A program made the translations under genes and the position numbers. The notes under the pieces are model-generated. The model ran no database searches. It saw only the letters and a program-made list of their open reading frames with translations, and had not been told where the DNA came from. Shown one piece after another: positions 33,684-41,999 of a DNA stretch of 64,000 nt. Source of the DNA: Malonomonas sp036526255 (lineage in GTDB: Bacteria > Desulfobacterota > Desulfuromonadia > Desulfuromonadales > Geopsychrobacteraceae); the NCBI GenBank assembly GCA_036526255.1, contig DATCYW010000092.1:25775-89774 (forward strand), given 5' to 3'. Numbering within the stretch: the first letter of the stretch is position 1; each line of letters starts with the position of its first letter.

Positions 33684-34711
33684 GCCGCGCGACCCCTTTC
33701 GAGTTTGGCGGCAGTAACGTGCTGCCGGGCACCCGGGCAACCATCTCACTTCCGATGGCGCGGCTCTACACCCACGACCAGCTGACCCTGCCGGTGCATG
33801 TCGTTCACGGTCGCAGCAGCGGACCGACCCTGTTCGTCTGCGCAGCGGTTCATGGCGATGAGATTAACGGCGTCGAGATCATCCGCCGCCTGCTGAATAT
33901 CCGGACGCTCGACAAACTCAAAGGAACCCTGCTGGCGGTGCCGATCGTCAACCCGTTCGGCTTTATCCAGCGGGCACGCTACCTGCCTGACCGGCGCGAC
34001 CTGAACCGCTCCTTCCCCGGCACACCGAAAGGCTCTCAGGCCGGCCGCTTGGCCCATCTGTTCATGACCGAAATCGCCGGACGCAGCGATTTCGGTATCG
34101 ACCTGCACACCGGGTCCAATTTCCGCTCCAACCTGCCGCAGATCCGGGCCTGCCTGGACGATCCAAAAACCCTTGAGCTGGCGAGTGTGTTCGGCGCTCC
34201 GATTGTTGTCCCTTCGGAGCTGCGTGACGGCTCCCTGCGCGAGGCCGTCGCCTCCCTCGGCAAACCGGTGATGGTTTACGAAGGGGGTGAAGCGCTCTAT
34301 TTCAACGAAACCGCCATCCGCACCGGACTGCGTGGTATCATTAACGTTATGCGCCACACTGGGATGCTGGCGGCCGGTCGCCGCGTCAAGCGCCGCGAAC
34401 CGATTATCACCGACAAAACCAGCTGGGTCAGAGCCAGCATGAGCGGGACCTTTTCGCGTAAAGCGCAGATGGGCAGCCTGATTAAAAAGGGCGGCCTGCT
34501 CGGGACCCTCAGCGATCCGCTCGGCGACGACCGCGAAGATGTTTTTGCGCCCTTCACCGGCGTCATCATCGGCCAGCTCACTCTGCCGCTGGCACACGAG
34601 GGGGACGCCCTGATTCACCTGGCGAAAGTGCCCGACGCAGGAGAGGCGGAGGAAACCCTTGATGAATACACCTCCTCCCTGACTGATGAGGACTTCGGAC
34701 TGGAGCGTTAA
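33680..34711 (+). CDS. Succinylglutamate desuccinylase/aspartoacylase-family zinc hydrolase
   Basis: 343 residues, M14-like zinc hydrolase. The metal ligands fit AAVHGDEINGVE (His and Glu) and a later His in GIDLHTGS; DRRDLNRSFPG is the substrate-binding Arg motif. Because it is coupled to rimK, I infer that it removes acyl or glutamyl groups from small molecules or peptides made in the same pathway. Not a classical AstE, which would sit with other arginine-catabolism genes. Confidence 0.85.
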   Translation: MSRATPFEFGGSNVLPGTRATISLPMARLYTHDQLTLPVHVVHGRSSGPTLFVCAAVHGDEINGVEIIRRLLNIRTLDKLKGTLLAVPIVNPFGFIQRARYLPDRRDLNRSFPGTPKGSQAGRLAHLFMTEIAGRSDFGIDLHTGSNFRSNLPQIRACLDDPKTLELASVFGAPIVVPSELRDGSLREAVASLGKPVMVYEGGEALYFNETAIRTGLRGIINVMRHTGMLAAGRRVKRREPIITDKTSWVRASMSGTFSRKAQMGSLIKKGGLLGTLSDPLGDDREDVFAPFTGVIIGQLTLPLAHEGDALIHLAKVPDAGEAEETLDEYTSSLTDEDFGLER

Positions 34712-34714
34712 CCG

Positions 34715-35827
34715 ATGGCAGCGAAGAAACAGAAGAAAAAACCGCAACAACCGCTGAAAACTGTGACTTCGCTGTTCAGAAGCAAGCCTAAACAGGTCGG
34801 CCTGTCGCCCGGTTCGCTGATTCACATCGGCGAACAGAAGGTCGAAACCTCGATCCTCTCCATCATCGATTTCACCAAAGAGAACCTGACGATTGAGGCA
34901 GATGTTTCGTTGCAGCGCTGCCTCGAACTGAAATCTACCGTCACCGTCAGCTGGATCAATCTCGATGGAATCCACGACATCGCCGACGTAGAGGCATTTG
35001 GCAAGGCGTTCGATATTCACCCGCTGGCGCTGGAGGACATGCTCAATACCGGCCATCGGCCGAAAGTCGAGAACTTCGACCACTTCATGCTGATCATCCT
35101 GAAGATGCTGCTCTACGATGAGCAGTCCAACCACATCAAAGCGGAACAGATCAGCCTGGTCCTGACCAACAACAACCTGCTCAGCTTCCAGGAAAGTCCG
35201 GGCGATGTTTTTGATAACGTCCGCAACCGACTGCAACATAGTCAGGGGCGACTGCGCCAACGCGGACCGGACTACCTGGCCTATGCGCTGATCGATTCAA
35301 TCGTCGACAGCTATTTCCACATTCTCGAGAAGATCGGCGAGCATCTCGAAACCCTCGAAACCGAGCTGATCAATCAGCCGTCAGAGGGGATTCTGCAACA
35401 GATCCACCGTCTCAAAGGACAGTTGGCGTTTCTGCGCAAAGCCGCCTGGCCGATGCGCGAACTGACCAACTCGCTGTTGAACGACGAATGGCCCTTGATA
35501 CAAGACTCCACGCGCATGTACCTGCGCGACCTGCACGACCACAGCGTTCAGATCCTTGACACCCTGGAAACCTTCAACAACACCGCTTCGAGCCTGATCG
35601 ATTTGTACATGACCAGAGTCAGCCTGCGGATGAACGAGGTGATGCAGGTCTTGACGATCATGGCGGCAATCTTTATCCCCCTGACCTTCATTGCCGGGAT
35701 TTATGGAATGAACTTTGAGCAGATGCCTGAATTAAAATGGCGCTATGGCTACCCGATGGTCTGGGGGCTGATGATCGCCTGCCTGGTGGGAATGCTCTGG
35801 TTCTTCAAGAGGAAAAAATGGTTCTAA
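34715..35827 (+). CDS. corA: CorA-family magnesium/cobalt transporter
   Basis: 370 residues. The long cytoplasmic N-terminal funnel is followed by two C-terminal membrane helices with the CorA signature YGMNF at the end of helix 1 and a short basic C terminus (KRKKWF). The pore is formed by a pentamer and carries Mg2+ and related divalent ions. It starts three bases after the deacylase gene and overlaps the MscS-like gene, so ion transport is co-transcribed with the rimK cluster. Confidence 0.95.
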   Translation: MAAKKQKKKPQQPLKTVTSLFRSKPKQVGLSPGSLIHIGEQKVETSILSIIDFTKENLTIEADVSLQRCLELKSTVTVSWINLDGIHDIADVEAFGKAFDIHPLALEDMLNTGHRPKVENFDHFMLIILKMLLYDEQSNHIKAEQISLVLTNNNLLSFQESPGDVFDNVRNRLQHSQGRLRQRGPDYLAYALIDSIVDSYFHILEKIGEHLETLETELINQPSEGILQQIHRLKGQLAFLRKAAWPMRELTNSLLNDEWPLIQDSTRMYLRDLHDHSVQILDTLETFNNTASSLIDLYMTRVSLRMNEVMQVLTIMAAIFIPLTFIAGIYGMNFEQMPELKWRYGYPMVWGLMIACLVGMLWFFKRKKWF

Positions 35828-38226
35828 GGTTGCTGCTCAAAATCCTGCTGTGCCTCTACCTGAGCACCCCTGTCTGTGCTTGGGCAGTCAGCCCGACCGC
35901 TGCGGAAACAGCTGTCGAGGTGCCGGCAACTCCCCTTCCCGGACTCAGCCAGCTGAACAAGAAGGTGGCGGTAACAGAGGATTTTGCTGCGCAGGCAGAT
36001 AAACAGCTGCAGTCATTGATGGATTTGTCCAAACAGCAAGAAGTAATGACCGGCTATGCGGAGCAGTTTCGCAAGCTGATCGAAGAGATAAAACCGCTGG
36101 GCTCGCCGGATAACTGGTATGCAGACCGCCTGAATACCTACTTGACGAAATTCTCACAACTTCGGCAAAACCTCGATAATCTGCAGCAAAAAATCGCCTT
36201 GCGTTTACTGGAGACGGAAACCATCCATGCGCAGCTCCAAACAGAGGATGACTTCTGGAAAGCCTGGACAGCCGAGCTGAACCGGCAGGACACACCAGCA
36301 CCGAAACAGCCGCTGAGAGACGTGAGCGCCTTACTGAAGAGCCTCTCAGCAAAGCTGGAGAAAACCACAGCAGCCCTGCTGCCGTTTCAAGAAAGCCTTG
36401 GGGAGTTCCAGCGAGAGGTCAGTCTCGCCGAAAACAATCTCAGTACGGCGCTGGGGAAATTGCGCCAGGCAACGTTTCGCAAAAACACCTATTCTTTTTT
36501 CTCCACCGATTTCCACCAGCTGTTCACCGCAAACCTTGGGCAGCAGACGCAAGATGGCCTGAAGGCCGCACTAAAATTCGACCGCAGCTACCTGAATGAA
36601 AATGGCGTGCTGATCGGCCTGATGCTGATCTGCTTTCTGCTGCTAGCGGTATTTATGCTGCGCTCTCGGCAGAGGCTGCAGGAAGCCGACGAATGGCACT
36701 TTATTCTCAGCCACCCGCTTGCTGCCGCCTGCTTTATTACCGTGGCATTTTTCTGGTTCTGGTTTCCGGCTCCGCCGCCAATCTTAAGCTTTACATTTTT
36801 ACTGCTGACGACAGGCTCAGCGACCGCAATGGCCGTTCCGCTGCTGGAAAACCTGCGCCAGGTCCGGGTTTTGGTCCTTGCAGCAATCGTCATTCTGCTG
36901 ACCTCAGCATTTCAACAGATCGCGCTGCCACAACCCTTGTTCAGAATTTACCTCGCCTGTCTGGCGATTATCTTTATCCCGCTATTGGTTCAGCAGGTTC
37001 TGCTCTCCAAAAAAATACGCCAGCCAGGTGAAGGCCGCTTCTTCAGAGCTGTGTTGCGGATCATCGTTCTGGTTCTGGGCATCAGCCTGATTGCCCAGTT
37101 TGCCGGCTACCTGAACTTTTCCAGCTGGCTGATACAGGCGAGCTTTGAGACCGGTACGGTGCTGCTGTTGGTAAAAATGGCGGTGCTGGTAATGAGCGGC
37201 GCAATCGTCTCGGGCAACAACCTGCTCGCCCGATCAGGCCCGGTATTCTTTAGAGAATTCGGCGCAGAGTTAAGTTTACGCCTGAAAAAACTGCTGACAT
37301 TTTTCATTTACGGTTTTTCCATCTTCTACCTGCTGCCGGTCTGGCGGTTGTTCGCAACCCTGAATGAAGGCTGGAGCTATTTCACCGAACTGACCATTGA
37401 CGTCGGCGAATTCAGCCTTTCGATGCAGATGCTGGCCTCTGCAGTAATCGCCTTCTATCTGGCGCTACAGGCCTCCTGGATTCTGCAGGCGATCAGCGAT
37501 GCGCAGATCCTTACGCGCCGCCGCGTTGATCGTGGTGTGCGGGATGCGGTCAAAAAGCTGATTCATTACGCTGTCGTGCTGATCGGATTTCTGTTTGCCC
37601 TGAGCCTGCTCGGACTTGGATTGCAGAATTTTGTCGTGCTACTCGGCGCTTTCGGCGTCGGCATCGGTTTTGGCTTGCAGGATATTGTGAACAACTTCCT
37701 GTCCGGGCTGATACTCCTGTTTGAGCGGCCGATCAAGGTCGGTGACGGAATTCTGATCGATGGCGAGTATGGCACAGTCACCCGGATCGGCCTGCGTTCG
37801 ACCATCGTCGAGAGCCTGGACAACGCTGAACTGATCGTACCGAACTCACAGATCATTTCACAAAAGGTGACCAACTGGACCCTCTCGAACCGGCGGGTGC
37901 GGATCACGCTCCCGGTCGGTGTCGCCTACGGCAGTGACCTGGAAAAGGTGCTGTCGATACTGACCGAAGCAGGCGCAGAGCACCCAGATGTGCTTCAGGA
38001 GCCGAAACCGACCGCATTGTTTCTTCAGTTCGGCAACAGTTCGCTCGACTTTGAATTGCGGGTCTGGATAAAAAATGTCGATAACCGTCCGCGGATCAAA
38101 AGCGACCTGCTGCTTTATATTGACCGCCGCTTCCGCGAAGCGGACGTCGAAATCCCCTTTCCGCAACAGGATATCCATCTGCGTTCGGTTTTTCCGGGTT
38201 ACGGCACGACTCCCACACAGAAGTAA
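35818..38226 (+). CDS. Large MscS/MscK-type mechanosensitive channel
   Basis: 802 residues: signal peptide (to about residue 22), a long periplasmic coiled-coil region (about 30-260), around ten membrane helices, and the C-terminal MscS domain with the pore-lining helix and GFGLQDIVNNFLSGLILLFERPIKVGD near residue 635. It resembles the YnaI/MscK group that releases solutes under osmotic downshift. The start is ATG 35818 with AAGAGG upstream, overlapping the end of corA; the frame is open farther upstream but those codons are inside corA. Confidence 0.9.
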   Translation: MVLRLLLKILLCLYLSTPVCAWAVSPTAAETAVEVPATPLPGLSQLNKKVAVTEDFAAQADKQLQSLMDLSKQQEVMTGYAEQFRKLIEEIKPLGSPDNWYADRLNTYLTKFSQLRQNLDNLQQKIALRLLETETIHAQLQTEDDFWKAWTAELNRQDTPAPKQPLRDVSALLKSLSAKLEKTTAALLPFQESLGEFQREVSLAENNLSTALGKLRQATFRKNTYSFFSTDFHQLFTANLGQQTQDGLKAALKFDRSYLNENGVLIGLMLICFLLLAVFMLRSRQRLQEADEWHFILSHPLAAACFITVAFFWFWFPAPPPILSFTFLLLTTGSATAMAVPLLENLRQVRVLVLAAIVILLTSAFQQIALPQPLFRIYLACLAIIFIPLLVQQVLLSKKIRQPGEGRFFRAVLRIIVLVLGISLIAQFAGYLNFSSWLIQASFETGTVLLLVKMAVLVMSGAIVSGNNLLARSGPVFFREFGAELSLRLKKLLTFFIYGFSIFYLLPVWRLFATLNEGWSYFTELTIDVGEFSLSMQMLASAVIAFYLALQASWILQAISDAQILTRRRVDRGVRDAVKKLIHYAVVLIGFLFALSLLGLGLQNFVVLLGAFGVGIGFGLQDIVNNFLSGLILLFERPIKVGDGILIDGEYGTVTRIGLRSTIVESLDNAELIVPNSQIISQKVTNWTLSNRRVRITLPVGVAYGSDLEKVLSILTEAGAEHPDVLQEPKPTALFLQFGNSSLDFELRVWIKNVDNRPRIKSDLLLYIDRRFREADVEIPFPQQDIHLRSVFPGYGTTPTQK

Positions 38227-38458
38227 AAACAGTCATGTCGCGCTGCTCGTAAAAAGAGCGCGTTGCCAGCATCCGAAAAAACCCCGCAGTACATTCAGCA
38301 ACACACCCTAGCTTTAAATTTTTCCCTAGCCGCACAGTCGGCTTTAAGGTATATTTAGAACGCTGTTATTTTTATCCTCAATTGCAGAACTCACTAATTT
38401 ATCGAGATAATTCAGTCATTACATCAATCTAAGAACACCAGTCCATAGGGAGGAAAAC

Positions 38459-38932
38459 ATGAAAAAGTTACCATTTCACCTGGCCATCCTTGCTGCAGCG
38501 CTTCTGTTTGGCAACAGCGCCCTGGCCGAAGAGTATGCCACCAGAGCAGAGTGCGTAGAAATGACCAAAGCCGCCGCAGAAATGCTGCTGGAGAACCGTG
38601 AGGCCGGAATTGCTGAAATCGCCAATAAAGAGGGGAAGTTCGTCTGGAAAGATACTTACGTTTTTCTGATGGACATGGAGGGGAACATGCTTGCCCACCC
38701 CTTTGTTCCGCAGTTGACGGAAAAAGGCCCACTGTTTGGCGTCTCGGACAAAAACAAACAGGATCCGAAAATGATCTTTGTCGAGTTTGTCGATATTGCC
38801 AAGAAGAACGGTAAAGGCTGGATCGGTTACATGTGGCCAAAGCCGAACTCAAGAACGGCGGAGAACAAATTCACCTTTATCCGTCGGGTCGGGCAGACCG
38901 ACATGATTGTCGGCGCTGGTATCTACCCCTGA
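38459..38932 (+). CDS. Secreted single-Cache-domain protein
   Basis: 157 residues with a signal peptide (cleavage near ALA, residue 22). The body is a periplasmic Cache fold: KDTYVFLMDMEGNMLAHPF (near 60-80), later MIFVEFVDIAKKNGKGWIGYMWPKP and GAGIYP. Cache domains bind small carboxylates or amino acids. Without a membrane signalling domain it may act as a soluble binding protein. AGGGAGG precedes the ATG. It stands alone with terminators on its right side. Confidence 0.85.
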   Translation: MKKLPFHLAILAAALLFGNSALAEEYATRAECVEMTKAAAEMLLENREAGIAEIANKEGKFVWKDTYVFLMDMEGNMLAHPFVPQLTEKGPLFGVSDKNKQDPKMIFVEFVDIAKKNGKGWIGYMWPKPNSRTAENKFTFIRRVGQTDMIVGAGIYP

Positions 38933-38954
38933 GTTAACAAGCAAAACATGATCT

Positions 38955-38996
38955 AAAAAAGGGCTTCGCAACAATCGGTGCGGAGCCCTTTTTTTA
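38955..38996 (+). terminator. Terminator of the Cache gene
   Basis: AAAAAAGGGCT..CGCA pairs with TGCG..AGCCCTTTTTTT around a short loop, followed by the T-run (38989-38995). It is 23 bases after the stop codon. A classic intrinsic terminator that can act on both strands because of the flanking A-run. Confidence 0.88.
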
Positions 38997-39067
38997 TCCA
39001 GTTGGGCATAATCAGAGTCGGGCGACGGCAACCCGCATCGATCCGGAAACCACAACAAACTCGCAAT

Positions 39068-39100
39068 AAAAAAGCCGCCCCGAATGGGACGGCTTTTTTA
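39068..39100 (-). terminator. Terminator of the tandem NrfD operon
   Basis: AAAAAAGCCG pairs with CGGCTTTTTT, extended by a CCC/GGG inner stem with loop GAAT. It lies 21 bases after the stop of the NrfD gene ending at 39121 and has U-runs on both sides, so it ends the leftward operon. Confidence 0.88.
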
Positions 39101-39120
39101 TCTGCACTGCAGAATGTGAC

Positions 39121-40401
39121 TTAATGGCATTCTTCGTCTTTATGGAAGGCCGGCATGATTTTGTTGATGAAGTAAAAGAGCACGAACGGGGTTGCCATGA
39201 CCAGCAGCGCGCCGAACAGGCCTTCTTTGAAGGTTTCAGCATCATGCGGGATGATCGGCAGGTGGTAGTGCATGAATCCGGCAAAGCTCAGCGAGAACGC
39301 CTGACCGCCGATGACGACGTTCCAACGCATCATGAACACACCGAACAGGACCAGCGCGCAGGCGATGGTGGTACGACGCACGTTGCGCCCCGGCAGAATC
39401 ATCATCAGGAAGGGCACAACATTTCCAAGCCCGTACTGGAGGATAAAGATTTTGGTGAAGTCGCGCTCCATAATAACTTCGCGCAAGATATCCCAGGATT
39501 TAACCTGGGTGTAACCGCGGAAGATCAGGTCGAGAACCTCCAGGGTAATCGCAGCAATCATGAAGTACATCAGATAGTTGGAGACCATGGCGACCTCCTC
39601 CTGCTTGGCACCTTCGAGCTGCTCAACAGTCGGCGCCGTGGCATCCTTCGCCCAACGGGCCAGGTGGCGCCGCGCCATGAACTTACGTGCTTCCTGAACC
39701 ACAACGTAGCAGAGAATACACAGAGCGATCCCCGAAACAACGGCTGAACAGATGAAGATAACCGGCATCAACGGCGTCATCCAGAGGGCGTTTGCCTTGA
39801 CCGAGCCGAAGATAAAACCGGCGTAACCGTGCAGGAAGCAGGCAACCGGGATACCGATGGCGGCCATCTTGGAACAGGCTTTATGGTCCTTTTGCAGTGC
39901 GTCCTTGCTGACATCCCAGGCGCCCAGAGTCAAAACCGAGAACAGCAGTTGGCGGAACTTGTCAATCGCTCCCTTGTCCGACTTGGCCTTCAACTCAAGG
40001 GCGGTCTTGACGAAATAGCCACGATAAACGAACCAGAGTTCGGTTGCGACGATACAGGCATAGGTCGTAAAGACGATACCAAAGGCCGCGATCGCCGAGG
40101 TGAAGTGCGGCGTCATCATAACGTTTATGCCGCGAAACGGTTGCTGCAGATGCAGCATCAACGGCATCATCGCCACCGGTAGCAGGGCAAAAGAAAAGAC
40201 CAGCGAGAACTTGGCGATCTCCTTGAGCTTTTCCACATGAAACACGTGGTAGAGCGAGGAGAGCACGAAGGCCCCGGCAACCAGGCCGGTCATGAAGGGG
40301 TACATGACAATCTGGATCGACCAGTAGATATACTCGTTCGGAAGTACGAAAAGCTCTTTTATAGTCCAGGCCTCGCCATGGACAACCAAATGTTCAATCA
40401 T
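39121..40401 (-). CDS. NrfD-family membrane subunit of module C
   Basis: 426 residues, about ten membrane helices. It begins with a short cytoplasmic segment and has NrfD/PsrC-like patterns (PFMTGLVAGAFVLSSLYHVF, LHLQQPFRGINVMMTPHFTSAIAAFG). It should exchange electrons with menaquinone and pair with the iron-sulfur protein encoded just upstream and the tetrahaem cytochrome. Reminiscent of the Geobacter Cbc4 set (cytochrome, FeS, integral membrane protein), which I recall but have not compared. AGGAGGTG precedes the ATG. Confidence 0.88.
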   Translation of the reverse strand: MIEHLVVHGEAWTIKELFVLPNEYIYWSIQIVMYPFMTGLVAGAFVLSSLYHVFHVEKLKEIAKFSLVFSFALLPVAMMPLMLHLQQPFRGINVMMTPHFTSAIAAFGIVFTTYACIVATELWFVYRGYFVKTALELKAKSDKGAIDKFRQLLFSVLTLGAWDVSKDALQKDHKACSKMAAIGIPVACFLHGYAGFIFGSVKANALWMTPLMPVIFICSAVVSGIALCILCYVVVQEARKFMARRHLARWAKDATAPTVEQLEGAKQEEVAMVSNYLMYFMIAAITLEVLDLIFRGYTQVKSWDILREVIMERDFTKIFILQYGLGNVVPFLMMILPGRNVRRTTIACALVLFGVFMMRWNVVIGGQAFSLSFAGFMHYHLPIIPHDAETFKEGLFGALLVMATPFVLFYFINKIMPAFHKDEECH

Positions 40402-40403
40402 GA

Positions 40404-41177
40404 CTAACGCACCTCCTGTGCCAGACCGATATAGAAGGCCTGTGGCTTGGTCCCGAATTCATCTTTAAGCACCCCTACCCGCTGATTCATGATGATCTGC
40501 GTGTTCGGATCATTGATATCGCGGATGTTGCACATCTCGCGGGCACCGAAGGGGCAAGCGTTAACGCAGGCGGTCTCCAGCCCTTTGGTGATGCGGTGAT
40601 AGCAGAAGGTACACTTGTCCGCGACCTTTTCCGTCGGGTGGAAGTAACGCGCACCGTAAGGGCAAGCCATGATGCAGTAGCCACAACCGATACACCAGCT
40701 GCGGTCGACCAGCACCACGCCGTCGTCAGTCTTGTAGGTGGCGCCGACTGGACAGACCTGGGTACAGGGGGGTGTCTCACAGTGATTACAGAGCTTCGGC
40801 ACGAAGAAGGCTTTACCGACATTCGCTGGTTCGATTTCTTTAAAGTTGCCATTGCCGAGATCGATGCGCGATTCGGTGTAGCCGTAGAGGGCTCCGTCCG
40901 GACTGTCGATGTAGCGCCGGTCGTTCTTGGTGTAGACATAGCGCTCTACCCAGGTCCGGGTGACTTTAGCTTCAAAGGGGATGTCGTTTTCAGTCTTGCA
41001 GGCCTTTACACAGAAGCCGCAGCCAACACACTTGTGGGTATTGATCAAAAATGCCCAGTGGATATCGGGGTTTGCCGCCAGAACCTCTTTCGGGTCCACC
41101 AGCTCAAGAGCCGAGAGGGGAACCGCTGCGCCAGCCACAACCATGATCGAATTTTTAAGAAAATTACGCCGTTCCAT
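40404..41177 (-). CDS. 4Fe-4S ferredoxin subunit of module C
   Basis: 257 residues. Start at ATG 41177, with GGAGGAG upstream. The N terminus MERRNFLKNS plus a hydrophobic stretch is a Tat-like signal. Four ferredoxin cysteine groups follow: CVGCGFCVKAC, CNHCETPPCTQVC, CIGCGYCIMAC and CTFCYHRITKGLETACVNAC, as in HybA/NrfC-type subunits. It carries electrons between NrfD (quinone) and the tetrahaem cytochrome. Gene overlaps: the cytochrome stop lies 3 bases before its start. Confidence 0.92.
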   Translation of the reverse strand: MERRNFLKNSIMVVAGAAVPLSALELVDPKEVLAANPDIHWAFLINTHKCVGCGFCVKACKTENDIPFEAKVTRTWVERYVYTKNDRRYIDSPDGALYGYTESRIDLGNGNFKEIEPANVGKAFFVPKLCNHCETPPCTQVCPVGATYKTDDGVVLVDRSWCIGCGYCIMACPYGARYFHPTEKVADKCTFCYHRITKGLETACVNACPFGAREMCNIRDINDPNTQIIMNQRVGVLKDEFGTKPQAFYIGLAQEVR

Positions 41178-41179
41178 TA

Positions 41180-41668
41180 TTACATCTCCTCCAATCGCGG
41201 ATTGTGCGGATCGTGACAATCCACGCACATCTCATCGACATTGTGTTCTTTCGGATCGATGCCGGGGATCCGTTTCCGCTCACTGGTGGTGTAAGGCAGG
41301 TCGGTATGGCAACGCAGACAGACATCGCGGCCGCGATCGATTACCAGCTTTTCCGGGTCTTCCGGATGGTCAAAAGCCGGGCCGTGGCAGTTTTCACAAG
41401 CAATGGTACCGTGAAGATCCTCGGTACGAATCTCGACCACGTCGCCATGGCACTCGCCACAGTATTCGTGCATGTTGGTTTTACCGGTATCACTGTACTT
41501 GACCGGTTGCGCCTTCCACTCATCAACGTTGGAGGCGCGGTGGAAAGAGTACATAAAACCGTATTCGCCGCTACCGAAGTCGCTGGGAACATAGAAGAGT
41601 CGGAATACCAGGATCCCAACAACCAGTGCGATGACCACAAAAAGCGGTCGCCAGACATGACTTTTCAC
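41180..41668 (-). CDS. Membrane-anchored tetrahaem cytochrome c of module C
   Basis: 162 residues with an uncleaved N-terminal helix (WRPLFVVIALVVGILVFRLF) and four CxxCH sites: CGECH, CENCH, CLRCH and CVDCH, with free histidines for second ligands. Start is a GTG at 41668 with GGAAGG eight bases upstream. A candidate sigma70 promoter with an operator-like palindrome lies 146 bp upstream, so modules B and C may be regulated separately. Confidence 0.92.
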   Translation of the reverse strand: MKSHVWRPLFVVIALVVGILVFRLFYVPSDFGSGEYGFMYSFHRASNVDEWKAQPVKYSDTGKTNMHEYCGECHGDVVEIRTEDLHGTIACENCHGPAFDHPEDPEKLVIDRGRDVCLRCHTDLPYTTSERKRIPGIDPKEHNVDEMCVDCHDPHNPRLEEM

Positions 41669-41772
41669 TATTTTTTCCTTCCTGAAAAAGACATCAAACT
41701 GATTCTATTGTGAATTGTTGACAAGCTCGGGTATCAACAAAGGCTGCGCGGCTTTGGCTTGCAATGTCCGTC

Positions 41773-41799
41773 ATTTCACCGATGGGCAGTCAGTGAAAT
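41773..41799. repeat. Inverted repeat in the leader of module C
   Basis: ATTTCAC and GTGAAAT are 7-bp arms around a 13-base spacer. The repeat lies just downstream of the candidate promoter start point, in the 330-bp region between the module B NrfD gene and the module C cytochrome. It may be an operator or a leader RNA hairpin. No gene is seen in this region. Confidence 0.4.
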
Positions 41800-41810
41800 C
41801 CCTAGAGCGC

Positions 41811-41829
41811 AGTAAAATAGTATTTTACT
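41811..41829. promoter_or_regulatory. 19-bp palindrome over the -10 box of module C promoter
   Basis: AGTAAAATA-G-TATTTTACT reads the same on both strands around a central G. It covers the -10 element at 41814-41819 and part of the spacer, a position where a bound repressor blocks polymerase. The regulator is not known. Confidence 0.55.
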
Positions 41830-41842
41830 TTTTTGCTGTCAA
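41814..41842 (-). promoter_or_regulatory. Sigma70 promoter of module C
   Basis: On the minus strand TTGACA (41842-41837), 17 bases, then TATTTT (41819-41814). Perfect -35 and optimal spacer. It would give an independent transcript for the tetrahaem cytochrome, iron-sulfur and NrfD genes, although read-through from module B is also possible because I find no terminator between them. Confidence 0.65.
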
Positions 41843-41999
41843 TCCTTAAAACCGCTTCTGTTAAAAATTTCGCAATCTAAATTATCATTAAATATGGTTT
41901 TTTTAGTTTCCGCACTTTCACCACAGCCAAACCTAAGGCGATCATAATTATCAATAACTTAAACAGCATGTCGGTCATTTGCCCGAACTGACAACAGAA

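Noticed and set aside
33746..35260. 504-codon open frame on the minus strand opposite the deacylase and corA genes
   Set aside because: It is antisense to two well-recognised genes, has no domain resemblance, and arises from codon bias in GC-rich genes.
38238..38266. Hairpin CGCGCT/AGCGCG after the MscS-like gene as a terminator
   Set aside because: Short stem and no T-run; too weak to call.
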